In this document: positions 53,740-64,000 of the stretch, in pieces | How the letters are laid out: each line of letters opens with the position of its first letter | Position numbering within the stretch: the first letter of the stretch is position 1 | Source of the DNA: Chrysogorgia sp. JL179-B06 | Lineage: Eukaryota > Cnidaria > Anthozoa > Scleralcyonacea > Chrysogorgiidae | Assembly (NCBI GenBank): GCA_035772405.1 | Contig: JAYKKM010000157.1 | Span: 248,001 to 312,000 of the forward strand | Direction of reading: 5' to 3' | Length of the DNA stretch: 64,000 nt | Program-made: the position numbers and the translations under genes | The notes under the pieces: model-generated | Told to the model about the DNA's origin: nothing | Database searches by the model: none | What the model saw: only the letters and a program-made list of their open reading frames with translations

Positions 53740-54540
53740 GTTTTCTTAGCTTCTTTCGATAATACACTTGGCGCGTTTGTAGTCATTAACAACTATCCGT
53801 AAAAATCTATATCGTATTTTGGCTTTAACAATCTCCCAAATATAGGAAAACTTCATATCATCTGGAAACTCAGCCTTGTAGGATCTCGGCGGAAAAAGAC
53901 CTCGAAATCGGGTCCAATATGATACGATGCATTGAAGTGTACGATCACGAGTTCTGGTGGCTTGGCCGTCTTTGTCGTCGTTCCCGCACACTTTCTTTTA
54001 AATCGTTGTTAAATCTCAAATGCTGAATTTGTTTCTTTAGTATACATCACAGCTTTGGCCAGTTCAGTTTTGATCTCTTCGCCCCATGCTGAGACAACTT
54101 CTTCAGTTTCTCGCGCAGTGAAAATTTTCTTTTCGATCGCTGTCGCATGCTTTGGTAATCGAAATCTTCTGTCTGCTGAAGATTTAAGGATTTCTTTTAA
54201 CGATGACACTTAGTGATCCAGTACAGCTCCGCATTTTGCCCCAAGTCGCTCATCCGTTTCCTCATTCTCGAAATTTCACGGGTAGACTCTCTGTCTCTAG
54301 AGGTCGAAATCATGAGTACTTGTATCCCGTTGGAGATGCCGTGTGTATAGCGAATTTCCCTCCCCAAATATCAACAACATGGTCACTATTTAGTTTGGGT
54401 ACTCTCTCTGTCTCTTGAGGTCGAAATCACCAGTACTTGTATCAACGTTGGAGATGCCGTGTATAGCGAATTTTCCCTCCCCAAATATCAACAACATAGT
54501 CACTATTTAGTTTGGGTAGTCTCTCACGGCATAGTCACTA
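53740..54540 (-). pseudogene. Decayed K/E-rich coding relic and tandem flank
   Basis: Minus frames at 54009-54209 read KIFTARETEEVVSAWGEEIK, and 53746-53991 reads a diverged SYWTRFRG...YIWEIVKAKIRYRF. Same family as 37065-38060. At 54276-54540 the flank TGTATCCCGTTGGAGATGCC..TCCCTCCCCAAATATCAAC is duplicated in tandem. Confidence 0.4.
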
Positions 54541-54909
54541 TTTAGTTTTGAATATTTTATTTCATCTCAAAATTACACACAACGTCTACTCACTCTTGTA
54601 TTTCGGTATCGAATCATTCCAATCACAGTTATCGTGTAATTACGATATTAGTCTGATGACCAATATCCCTCGAGATTCGAGATTAGGAAACTCAAGGAAT
54701 ACGTAGGCCACGCCAGTCAATATATAGTCAATACTAATAGTAATTATCGTAACTTACAGCTACGTCGATAAATAGTTACATCATCTGCCTTGTAGTGATA
54801 AGGTCGCGGATTCGATTCCCGGCTGGAACTCAGAAAATATGGTCTGAATGAAGACGAACTTCAGTAGCAAAGATTACGTCTCACATAATTTTAACTCAAG
54901 TACATAATA

Positions 54910-55217
54910 AACAAACTGCTGTACTGCAATTGGAGGTGTAACGTTTTGAGCGAAGGCTCTTCGTCCTTTCTCCTATATATATATCTCCTTCTGCCGCGAA
55001 TGAGAAAGTGGAGAAGCGCTGAGGAATGTGAATACAACAACTGTCCGTCTTGCAAAACTCTGTTTCGCATGCGCAGGAGTCAGTCCTTCATCAGAGAGTG
55101 AAATATAAAGTAATATAATGCGTTTCACTCTCTAACGAAGGAGGAAGGTCGTTCACTCGAAATGTTAGACTTCCTATTCATTATTTTGACAGTACAGCAA
55201 CCTTTTAGTATTTTTAA
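54910..55217. mobile_element. Foldback element FB, copy 8
   Basis: Left arm shortened (GCTGTACTGCAATTGGAGGTG), core stem CATCAGAGAGTGAAATATAA / GCGTTTCACTCTCTAACGAA, right arm CATTATTTTGACAGTACAGC. Confidence 0.8.
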
Positions 55218-55439
55218 TTGGTATTTGAATCAGCTCTTAGTTGGTCTTCAATCTGTTAATGAATAAAAAACTCTCCTTACCTCTTGGCTTCTCCTTGCTG
55301 CTTGGCGCTTCACTTCCTGACTAGTTCCCAGGTCTCTATCGCTGTTTGTGTACTCTGCAGCAAATAACTTTTAGGCCAGGTTGCCTCTCACCATCCTTAA
55401 TTTTGAAATCGCTCAGAATTAAGGAGAATCGTGAATTCA

Positions 55440-55620
55440 ATAGAACCCAACCCCAACACAACAAAGATCCTAACCCTAATCCGCCGCCTAATATGTTTTC
55501 TAACTCTAACCCCCCGCCTAATGTGTTTTCTAACCCTAACCCCCCCCCCCCCCGCCTAATGGGTATTCTAACCCTAACCCCCCGCCAAAAAAGAATCCCC
55601 CCGTGTTCTATTTTGAAATG
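55440..55620. repeat. Interstitial CTAACCCTAACCCCCC-type repeat
   Basis: Four imperfect units of about 30-35 bp (CCGCCTAATGTGTTTTCTAA, CCCTAACCCCCC) contain CCCTAA words reminiscent of telomere repeats but interrupted. The 140-residue ORF over it is not supported. Confidence 0.65.
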
Positions 55621-55639
55621 TCAGTTTCTAGACTGTAAA

Positions 55640-56640
55640 ATGTCTAAAACGAGGGCCCAAAATTGTTGGCCCTCCCTCAAATTTGGGTCCAAAAAATCTT
55701 GGCCCTCCCCAAAACACCAGCCCAGAAAATTACGACCCTCCCCTGAGATAGCTGATCCTTTCAATTGATCAAGTTGTTCCATCATTGGAATCAACTTAGA
55801 CACAGGAGTTTTCAATACACTGTCAAAAAATTCAAGGTGGGATACCAATCAGCTATTCAGAGAAGTATTAAATAACGGCAAATTACCTGGGGCGTAGTAT
55901 GCCTATACACAAGTACACATCTGCGTAAGAAAATTATTTAATAAAAATATGCCCTTCGTGAATTTACAAAAGCTACCAATAATACATTAAAAGGGTCCAA
56001 GCCTTATTACAGAAACTGGGCGTTGAAAGTCAACCATTCCAGCCATATTATGAAGCATGTGGTCCACTTCGGAAATATCCGTATTGAATCACGTTCGAGA
56101 TGTAAAAAATCTGCTCGATACCAAGGCTTCCAGGGGTATCTGACAAAGAATCAAACAAAACTAAGGTAATTTTTTAACAAAAGAGGAAATTATTGCTTTT
56201 GTTTTACTCCTGGAAGCCTCGTTATCAAGCAGAATGTTTGAGGTCTCGAACGTTGGCTACTTGGCCATTAGCCACCAGCAATCAGCACATGCTGAATGCG
56301 ACTAAGGTGGAACTGGATGGTCCATTGACGTAGCTTAAAAATATTTTAAAATTCTTGTTAAAACAGGCACCCAAAATTTTTTGGCGCTCCCCAAATGGGA
56401 GCCCAAAATATCTTAGCCCTCTCCCTAAATTTACTGGCCCTCCCCCCAATAATTAATGACCTTCCTTATTACATCGAAATAGTGATGCCAAACTAATTAA
56501 CGATTTCTAAATTCTTGATTTTCTAAATATGTGACAACGTCTTGACTTCATTTGCATCAACTAAAGTCTAAATATCTAAAGAACGACGTGAGATATAAAA
56601 GAGCTCTAAATTACCATTCCTCTTTATAAACACAGAATGT
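55640..56640. repeat. GGCCCTCCC-type short repeats, and one foldback arm
   Basis: 55645-55745 and 56365-56450 both hold units of about 30 bp of the type CCAAAA.TTTTGGCCCTCCC. 56545-56630 (TCTAAATATCTAAAGAACGA..CGTGAGATATAAAAG) is a single arm of the foldback at 10.1-10.9 kb. No gene. Confidence 0.6.
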
Positions 56641-57114
56641 ATTAGCAGTGACAGATCCAGGGTTATTTTCGGCACTCCACTAGGGAGGTGTGGGGTTTTG
56701 CTCTTCCAGAAACAGAAAATATTTAATTTTACAAGTCCCAGTCTCCCAGAAGTGCAACCGCCTTTTCCCTTTGCCAGAAGTGTATTTCCGGTGATTTTTA
56801 ATTTTTGCCAAAATAGGCCAGCAAGCCATTTCTAAGCCATGTGTAAGATTACAAAGAGGGCATCTGTACATCAGTACAGACACATTTAATAACTCAGAAC
56901 TGAAACTGAACTCATTTTTGAACATTGTTTTATAAAACTACAACAAAAACTCGTGCCGTTGCCTATGTTAAATTATAATGGCTAACGAAAGAAAATTGGA
57001 TAAGCTACCGATCAAACACCCTGTTTCATTAGATTGTTTTAGCTGTTCCTTAGACGGTAAAAAACATCAAACAATTTCAATGGCCGGGGATCTAAGAGGC
57101 TTGACGCTATTACC

Positions 57115-58850
57115 CAGACTCCCGTAGGGTGCGCACTAGATTTCGTCGCCAGAACCATGTTGAGCCCGCCAACACCACTAACCCAGCGGTAACATGTTCG
57201 TCGTAAATATTACGAACCATTTTGCCAAACGGTCGGAACTCGGAAAGCGAAATTAGGTGTTACTGCCGAAATAGTGAAATAGTTACTCTTGACTGTTTCG
57301 GGTTTGTTTCGAGAGTGCTTTGAATTGGTTTCAAAGACAAGTTTGTTTCGAGAAGACGCCAGACGGGTTCTTTAAGGTAGCAAGATCCTCTAAATACATT
57401 TTTAATACCATACAATATAACAATTAACCCTTACAACCACTTGATAGAACATATGACAAATAATATTTCCACACAAAAAGTTTGCATAAATTATGCTAAT
57501 TAGCTGACGAAATGGCCGCCGATTGGTCAAAATCGGGATATACTTCAAACAAGATTTCTCAGGCAGTTTTAGAGATAAGGTCCTGAAAGTTTCTGAGTTT
57601 ATAGCTTATATACTAAGGCATATTCTGGTGGTAGCATTTTCAATATAAACTTTCAGCTATTTTCTGACATGCTTTTTCTTTTTTTTTCAATTTCCACCAC
57701 CTAAATTATATTAATTATGTCAGATAATAATTCAACAAGTATGAATCAGATTCAAAATTCCTACCACCATTCCCCAGATATTCCTGTTAGGAGGCTGTGG
57801 TGAAAATTTTATTGAAATATATGGGAAAATGAGGGAGAAATAGTGTCTGGAAAATGGCAAATTTGTTTGAAGTTTATCCCGATTTTGACCAATCGGCGGC
57901 CATTTCGTAGCATAATTAGCATAATAGCATAATTTATGCAAACTTTTAATTTTGTGTGGAAATATTATTTGTTATATGTTCTATCAAATGGTTGTAAAAG
58001 GGTTAATTGTTGTATTGTATGGTATTAAAAATGTATTCAGAGGGATCTTGCTTACAGCCCCGCGTTGCTTCTCGAACTTGGGAAGGCGGCAAAAGTGGGC
58101 GGGGCAAAACTGGGAGGCGAGCGTTCTTCGCGCTTCGTCGGAGAGTGAAACGTAAACTGTGAAATAATAACTGAGTGATTATTTCACTTTATGTTTCACT
58201 AGCTTTCTGACGAAGGTCCTTCGCTCGAAACGTTAGACAACTTACACGCTATTTCGGCAGTAGCTACACCAACCTTTTTAGATATTTGATTTGTATTTCT
58301 ACACTACCTACGCAGCACAACACGTTTTATCTAGTAAGTGACTTTACGAACCGTAATATACTGCATAAATGTATATGCAATGCGTGATATAATAGTTTCA
58401 GTCGGCAAATATATTTTGTCAGTCGACAAATGTATTTCAGTTTTTTCAGTCGAATAATATACCATATTTGTCAGCCGACAAATATATTTTGTCAGTCCAC
58501 AAATATATTTTGTCAGTCCACACATATATTTTGTCAGTCCACAAATATATTTTGAAACATCGCAGCATACGTTGTTGCGATTGATATTTCGAAATCCCGA
58601 ATAACGTCGTTTGCCTTTTGCCAAAAGTATCTATATCCGTTTTGCCTATCGATGACAAAATCAAATTTACTGCTCTAGGATTGAGAGTTTGTCATGTATT
58701 CTTCTGCATGAACGCTCTTCTCCACGTGCGCGTGTAAAGTACTAAATATTTACATATTTTGAAATGTGTGGTACGACGAAAATGTCACCGCTGGGTTAGT
58801 GGTGTTGGTGGGCTCAACATGGTTCTAGAAGTCCAACTCCCGTGAAAACA
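57115..58850. mobile_element. Nested foldbacks (three layers)
   Basis: Outer inverted pair: 57151-57215 and 58767-58830 (AGAACCATGTTGAGCCCGCC..AACACCACTAACCCAGCG). Inside it, an old FB copy: left end GGTGTTACTGCCGAAATAGTG near 57258, right end CTATTTCGGCAGTAGCTACACC near 58250-58275, core stem CTTCGTCGGAGAGTGAAACG / TTTCTGACGAAGG. Splitting that copy, an inner foldback 57378-58053 has arms of about 180 bp (GCAAGATCCTCTAAATACAT... GGCCGCCGATTGGTCAAAAT) about 90% alike. Confidence 0.75.
58380..58560. repeat. 22-bp minisatellite (CAAATATATTTTGTCAGTC)
   Basis: About seven imperfect units of ACAAATATATTTTGTCAGTC. The minus ORFs with ICGLTKY repeats are artefacts. Confidence 0.9.
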
Positions 58851-59690
58851 TGTCCCATTTTTTTATGCGCATGCGCGAGTCGACCATTTTGCTAACAAGC
58901 GTGCATATTTGTCGATGGAGGAAAATGGCTAATAACTTCCAAACTACGCATTGTTGAAAGACATCGTCTACGTATGTATGTTAATAATTTCATAAGCTTT
59001 CATTTGGTATATAGTTCACGTTTTCCCGTTATCTGTATTTTTTTTAAATGCTCAAAATGTTCGTACCATTACTCGTAAATGGCTGGAAATTTCTCCCTAA
59101 TGTTGTAGAATTTTGAATATTGTTCATAAAATACTTAACACAGAAGCTTGGGCTTGATATCAAACAGAAGATACTGTAAAATTTTATCTGTGGTAGAAAT
59201 CTCAAGTTTCTAGCTTAACGGGAAAGTATTTCAAAAAAGAGGAAAACCTTTTTTCATATTTTGTCTGGCCTGTGTGAATTGTTGAAGTTTGCTTTTCCTT
59301 TTGCAGTTACAGGGTTTGATATTTTAAATAACTTTGCTAATACTGTATGTATGAACTTCGGATATGTTTTAAACAAAAGCTAATACAAATATGAAACTTT
59401 GTTTTTTGATGTAAAATAAATTTATACGATTTTTTTAAAGTTATAGATTAACAACAAACTACAAGATGAGAAATTATATCATTCCAATATTCTTAAAATA
59501 TATTCAAAAATATGTTCACTAATGTTCATCTAAAACTTTCTCTGCTTCAGTTAGAAAACTACAAACGTTTGCAGAACTTTGTCTTTTAATTAGCTTTTGT
59601 TTAAAACATATCCGAAGTTATAGAAGCCGAGGAGGCTCACTCATCAGAAGTTAAACGGCCTTTAGACATTTCATTTGTTCTAATTGCAAA
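58851..59690. other. AT-rich, one 32-bp inverted pair
   Basis: AACTTCGGATATGTTTTAAA..CAAAAGCTAAT at 59354-59386 is the inverse of ATTAGCTTTTGTTTAAAACA..TATCCGAAGTT at 59590-59622, possibly the arms of a small foldback. No gene recognised. Confidence 0.55.
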
Positions 59691-60090
59691 AGCAAAGTGC
59701 CGTTTGACAAAAACAAAATGCCGTTTGGCAAAAACAAAATGCTGTTTAGTGAAAGCAAAATGCTGTTTAGCGAAAAGAGAATACCGTTCAGGAATCGCAA
59801 AAGCAAAATGCTATTTAGCAAAAGTGAAATGCTGTTTAGCAAAAGCAAAATGCCGTTTAGGAAAAGCAAAATGCCGTTTAGGAAAAGCAAAATGCCGTTT
59901 AGGAATCGTATAAAAGCAAAACTCTATTTAGCAAAAGCAAAATGCCGTTTAGGAAAAGCAAAATGCCATTTAGGAATCGTAAAAGCTAAATGCTGTTTAG
60001 CAAAAGTGAAATGCTGTTTAGGAATCGTAATTAAAAGCAAAACTCTATTTAGCAAAAGCAAAATGCCGTTTAGGAATCCCGAAAAGAAAA
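59690..60090. repeat. AAAGCAAAATGCCGTTTAG minisatellite
   Basis: About 18 imperfect units of 21-22 bp (AAAGCAAAATGCCGTTTAGG, with variants CTGTTTAGC and AGGAATCGT). ORFs on both strands are products of the repeat. Confidence 0.92.
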
Positions 60091-60191
60091 CGTCTTTTAA
60101 ACTTTCTCTGTTCACTTTTCGACTTCGGCTTTTCCCAGTCGAGCAGGCTCAACTCTCGGTCCCAGGTCTCTGCGCACAAGGGAGAATAAAC

Positions 60192-60244
60192 ATGGCGGAC
60201 GCTTTGGATGACGATGCTGTTGCAGTTCTTCCTCATGATGTTAG
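60192..60244 (+). CDS. Candidate start exon, cut by a hAT-like end
   Basis: AATAAACATGGCGGACGC gives a good start context, and the frame MADALDDDAVAVLPHDVS reads up to 60245, where CAGTGGCGTAGCTAGG, a typical hAT terminal sequence, begins. The eight bases before it, GATGTTAG, recur at 61497-61504. It could be the first exon of the gene whose 3' exons lie at 61720 and 61953, but no spliced link can be shown. Not recognised. Confidence 0.4.
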
Positions 60245-61496
60245 CAGTGGCGTAGCTAGGAATTTCCTCAGGGGGGGCGAGCGTTGAAAATTTCCGACAG
60301 AAGGGCGTGGTCAAATGGGCGTGGCTATAATAGTACCGCATGAAGAATGGCTTATATTCGAATTTCGAATATTCGATATCTAAATCAAGTGTCAACGGAT
60401 AGAGACTAGCCTGCATAACAAACGAATAGGCTGAATTTTAAACTTTTAGTACATAATAAATAAATAATGGTAGTCTATTTTTTAATATTATATGAATCGA
60501 GCTACATGTAGTTAGAATATTTACAAATTGTCCCTACAAAGATTTGAATAGTATAAATAGAATAGTATACCATGCACGGGGGGGATAGCCCCCCCCCACT
60601 TTTTCTCTGGAATATATAAATCGAGGTTTTTCCGTGCTGTGTATTCTTTGGAAATTAATTTTCTCCCTTCTTCGCCGCTTCTAGCCCCCCCCCCCCCCCC
60701 CCACTTCAAAACACGCTCCGCCGTCCCTGTATACGCCATTTTTTCATCATTAAATTAAAACGTCATTGAAAAATTCTTCTTGTTTTTCATTTAAAAATGG
60801 TTGTTGAAGTTCTCGCGCGAATCGAAATATGAGAAACAAGTTCGCGATTGATAGAAATATACATGCCAGATTAGAGAGGCGATTTTCGGTCATTGTGCTG
60901 GGCACATGCTCACGCCGGTAAATTTTGAAATTTAGGGTCTCTGAAATTGCTAGAAATTTTGAAATTTAGGGCCTCCATTTTGCTAATATAGCTTCAAACA
61001 TCTTTCAATTTTTGGATTCATTTAATGGTGTTAAATCACAGTTTCTATGCAGAAGTTTTTATTTTGCTATATTACAGTTTACGACTTTTTTCAGTTTGCG
61101 AAAAAAGTGGGGGAGGGGCTATAGCACACCCTACCCCCCGTGTTCCGCGGCCCCTGATAAACCAACCAGTCGCGATTCACTTACTTGTTTATATCGATGA
61201 GAAAATTGAAGATGAGAACAGAATTCGTCAATCGAGTTTTTACTGCAAACTGATTGAAACAGTCAACCTGTGAAAATGATGTTGCGTGTTTGCATTTTGC
61301 AATCGCATGTAATCTGACGTCGTGACCCGGCACTTTGTCACCAGTTTATATGTATCAAGTATCAGTTGAGACTTTTCGTCTTCTCGTGCGTTTCCCTTGA
61401 CTTTTCGCAACAAACATTATTTAGTTTATTGAGAAAAACGAAAGTAAAAAGTTATTATTTGTAAAATACAATAACACAAATGTGTAAGTCGTTCTG
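60245..61496. mobile_element. Cluster of hAT-like transposon ends
   Basis: Left end CAGTGGCGTAGCTAGGAATT at 60245. Further partial elements: TGGCGTATACAGGGACGGCG (inverse) ending near 60738, G/C-run ends at 60580 and 60683-60703, and a right end ...CCCCCGTGTTCCGCGGCCCCTG at 61155. The 8-bp repeat GATGTTAG flanks the whole cluster (60237, 61497), but the right terminus next to it (GTCGTTCTG) does not mirror the left, so it may be chance. Confidence 0.5.
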
Positions 61497-61719
61497 GATG
61501 TTAGCCCATTACTCTACAAATAGACAGCAATACTTGAGAGAGAACGTTGTTTTGTACATGTTCGGATGATACTGCTTTACCTGTCCGAAGAATTTGGTTG
61601 TACATGGAGGTAAATCGTCTACGATATTTGTATTTTGTACACCGATATAAAAAAACTGCACTGGTTTAGTGTGTAAATTTGATATAAAATAAAAAGATAC
61701 CATATTTATTTTTATATAG
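61497..61719. other. No feature assigned
   Basis: Short region before the exon at 61720. A donor-like GGAG/GTAAAT is at about 61610, but no open frame could be joined with confidence. Confidence 0.3.
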
Positions 61720-61798
61720 TCCAGCACGTCTGAAAAAGATGAATATTAGAAGGCATAGTGAAGCAGTTTCTCCACAAGGCGTCATTAATGCTGTGCAG
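61720..61798 (+). CDS. Unrecognised gene, penultimate exon
   Basis: Acceptor TTATTTTTATATAG to 61719, donor CAG/GTGCCG. 79 bp: one base completing a codon, then PARLKKMNIRRHSEAVSPQG and VINAVQ. Ends on a codon boundary, matching the phase of the next exon. Confidence 0.5.
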
Positions 61799-61952
61799 GT
61801 GCCGTTTTATATATTTTTAGTCGAGCTGTTGTTTGTTAATTTCTAGTTGCTGTAGGTTATGATTTTTATCGAAAATATCCATCCTTTGTCATTATTTGGT
61901 ATTATTCACACGAAGTTCGCTGACATATATGTTTTTGTTTCTGTTACTTCAG

Positions 61953-62072
61953 AGCTTATACAGTAAACGAAACTACAATCCTGGACAAAAGTCCATTGGG
62001 ACATCAGTTGACAACTGCAAATCCTCAAAAAACAGCCAGGGGATTCAGGATTGTCTAAAAATGGTGAATTGA
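61953..62072 (+). CDS. Unrecognised gene, last exon (copy 2)
   Basis: Acceptor TTTCTGTTACTTCAG to 61952. 39 codons, SLYSKRNYNPGQKSIGTSVD then NCKSSKNSQGIQDCLKMVN, stop TGA. Joined in phase with 61720-61798. An inverted copy lies at 687-797. Serine/lysine-rich C-terminus of unknown function. Confidence 0.55.
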   Translation, partial: SLYSKRNYNPGQKSIGTSVDNCKSSKNSQGIQDCLKMVN

Positions 62073-62143
62073 AAATAATCGAAGAAAAAGCATTCAAGCA
62101 AAATGAGCCCCCCCCGTCTCTACTCCCCCTACCCCCCTCATTG

Positions 62144-63050
62144 ACAAACAGTTTCGTCTCCGCCCGAAGTCCCCCCCCCCATTTTTCCCCCCCGGCATGA
62201 GAGCGCGCAACTTTCCCGGTGGCTCATTTGGGTTTGGCAAGGACGCAAGGTAAACCGATTACGAAACGGAGAGCGATTACGAAACGTAAGTGCAGTATTA
62301 AAAAAATTATAAAAAATATATATATAAACGTACATAAACGTAATCAAATGCAAGTTTAAAACGTGACGAGTCCCGGGCAGTACTTGCCACGAAGTTGAAT
62401 CGACAGGAGAAAATATTGCGTGAAGTTCACAGTGAAGTAAAATCCGCGTTATTACTTAATATTATTATTACTTAATATTATAGCACTCAATATATCGCAT
62501 TACGCTTCTCAGTAACAAGTGTTGCCCAGTCGTTTGTTGTGCAGTTAAAACCATATTGATTCACGACATCTTGCACGTATTGCCACGATCTGGTACAGTA
62601 TAGACTTGCTCAAGTCTTCCGGATTAAAGACGGGTTTGTTCTGAGACGGTTTATTTCGAGATGGTTTGTTTCGCGAATTCTATGATTTATAACAAGACCC
62701 CGTTAGGCGTTAACTCGGGCTACCTTTGACAGCTCTCGCGTGCAACCTAAGCGCAATTGTGATTTTATGATGCCACGAATGTTTATACCACCGAGTGTTG
62801 AGGTAAACGTTGTCGATCTTGGCCGATGTCTGAAGTTCTACATATCTCAAAAACGCTGCTTGTTATATTCGCGGATCATTGCGAGATTTGCACTATCCCA
62901 GATTTGAAGGATTACCATACAGGATAGCAGAATACACCATCCATCAGGCTTATGGTATTTTGCGAAACGAAACAGGTTTGCGAAACAAAACAACAATTTG
63001 TCCTAAACGAGTTTTTAATAACCGACCCCAAAACAACAAAGATCCTATTA
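62144..63050. other. No gene seen
   Basis: C-runs at 62105-62200, AT-rich words, and GTTTCG/GTTTGTTTCG words at 62630-62680 that also occur near 57290-57350. ORFs unsupported. Confidence 0.4.
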
Positions 63051-63059
63051 CCCTAAGCT

Positions 63060-63527
63060 CTCTTCCTGGATTTTTGCTGACGAAACAAAGAACGATAAAA
63101 AACTATAGTTTGCGAACAGTGTAAACATCAAGGTTTTGCGAAAAATTGAATAACTCGAGCGACGCTCGACAGCTTGCCAGACAGCTTGCAAGGCTATTAT
63201 ATTCTTGCGCAAGAATTGCGATATCGCGACACAAAAAAAACAGAAATGGACGAAACCATTTGCGTGCAAGTGCAAACCGCACGTTGAAACGTGACGTTTG
63301 GGTTATCTCGTTTTAACCAATCAGATTGTACTGATCTCACGGTGAAATGTAGCACCGTGGGAACTGGGAACATTAAAAGCGCTCGAAGTATTATTCAATT
63401 TTTTGCAAAACCTTGACGTTTTAAACACTGTTCTTCCATTGATTCCATCCATAACAATAACATAGGTGATAGTTTGAAGCAAACTATAATTTTTTGTCGT
63501 TCTTCGTTTGTTTCGTCAGGAAATTAA
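63060..63527. mobile_element. Foldback element with CTGACGAAACAAA ends
   Basis: Left arm 63076-63165 (CTGACGAAACAAAGAACGAT..AAAACTATAGTTTGCGAACA..AAGGTTTTGCGAAAAATTG) is the inverse of 63385-63522, whose arm is longer by about 50 bp. The middle has a GACGCTCGACAGCTTGC.. duplication. No coding. Confidence 0.75.
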
Positions 63528-63557
63528 CTCTTAATATGTACGTACTTCGTTCTTTAT

Positions 63558-63677
63558 ATGGCAGAGTTTACACCAAAAAAGTTATCTTCGGACAAACTTT
63601 TAGTCGTGTCGACGTTTAAATGGATTGACATTCTACATGAAATGCAAGAAAGAGCGCCTGGTCTATATGGAGGGTGA
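63558..63677 (+). CDS. Tiny ORF, 39 codons, doubtful
   Basis: ATG GCA... reads MAEFTPKKLSSDKLLVVSTF then KWIDILHEMQERAPGLYGG and stops. The WIDILHEMQERAP run looks protein-like and could be a scrap of a multi-copy transposon-associated protein, but no splice partner was found. Confidence 0.2.
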   Translation: MAEFTPKKLSSDKLLVVSTFKWIDILHEMQERAPGLYGG

Positions 63678-64000
63678 TGTCCGCCAAAATTAATGTTTAC
63701 ATTTTGCACTCCAATTTGTACATTTTGTTATTGACACATGTACAATGCGTTATGACATTAAAGAGTTTAATTATGACATGGACGCTGCACGTTTTGCAGT
63801 GATCTTTGTCCTCAGTCCTCTGTTTGCTCATTTTGGCCTCAAGTTGAGGTATAACCTGGATTCCTTAGACATACTCAGAACACCAATTTGGGGTCGGCAC
63901 TAGATCATATCCTTCATATCCGGAAGTATTGAGATACTTTGAGTCTCCTCGCGATGTCGTAAACAAAACACTGCAATATTTAATATTATCTCGGACGAGT
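63678..64000. other. Right edge, no feature seen
   Basis: No exon or repeat recognised in the last 320 bases. Confidence 0.35.

Noticed and set aside
55346..55768. 140-residue Pro/Asn-rich ORF
   Set aside because: Product of the CCTAACCC-type repeat and GGCCCTCCC units.
59697..60287. 196-residue plus ORF
   Set aside because: Mostly the 21-22 bp minisatellite, then UTR-like sequence; only the part from 60192 may be coding.
61509..61727. Minus ORF of 72 residues
   Set aside because: No splice context or similarity; overlaps the acceptor of a plausible plus-strand exon.

Overview
The window is animal (metazoan) nuclear DNA, most likely from a marine invertebrate. The coding parts lie in short exons with GT..AG introns. 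One gene encodes an LRR-Roc-COR (Roco) protein. The rest is AT-rich and packed with MITEs, tRNA-derived SINEs, foldback elements and minisatellites. There are no bacterial-type operons, rRNAs or CRISPR arrays. The species cannot be named from the sequence alone.

Layout. 1-900: a hAT-type MITE with a perfect 8-bp target duplication, next to an inverted copy of a short terminal exon whose partner lies at 61.9 kb. 912-8615 (+): the 3' part of a protein-kinase-like gene, seven exons that can be joined in phase. Its catalytic motifs are degenerate (HGD kept, DFG replaced by EYC), so a pseudokinase is likely. The kinase fold runs into a very long acidic tail of 18 copies of a 16-residue repeat followed by MN(E/G)QEE repeats. 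Its introns hold microsatellites, a tRNA-derived SINE and a foldback element. 8.6-10.9 kb: repeats, including a 97-bp palindrome. 10.85-20.3 kb: a huge array of a 29-bp unit (of the order of 250 copies) with interspersed 96-bp cassettes and higher-order duplications. 20.3-23.3 kb: AT-rich, noisy, no gene. 23.5-25.3 kb: GC-rich repeat family with a transposon insertion. 25.6-30.25 kb (-): the Roco gene, read in five overlapping frames plus one small downstream exon. 31-33.8 kb: nested DNA transposons and SINEs. 33.9-55.3 kb: a mosaic of segmental duplications carrying at least eight copies of a foldback element with long imperfect inverted repeats and a hairpin core, plus MITEs dated by their target duplications (TCA, TA, TTAA). 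55-59.7 kb: nested foldbacks and simple repeats. 60.2-62.1 kb (+): fragments of an unrecognised gene (a start exon at 60192 cut by a hAT-like end, and two 3' exons). 62.1-64 kb: another foldback and one tiny ORF.

Two points about quality. Six of the seven frame breaks in the two good genes are single-base surpluses, several in homopolymers; this fits insertion-type errors of uncorrected long reads at least as well as gene decay. The many long positive and negative ORFs over 5.3-7.7 kb and 41.0-41.7 kb that are antisense to, or embedded in, simple repeats are not genes, apart from the kinase tail exon itself.
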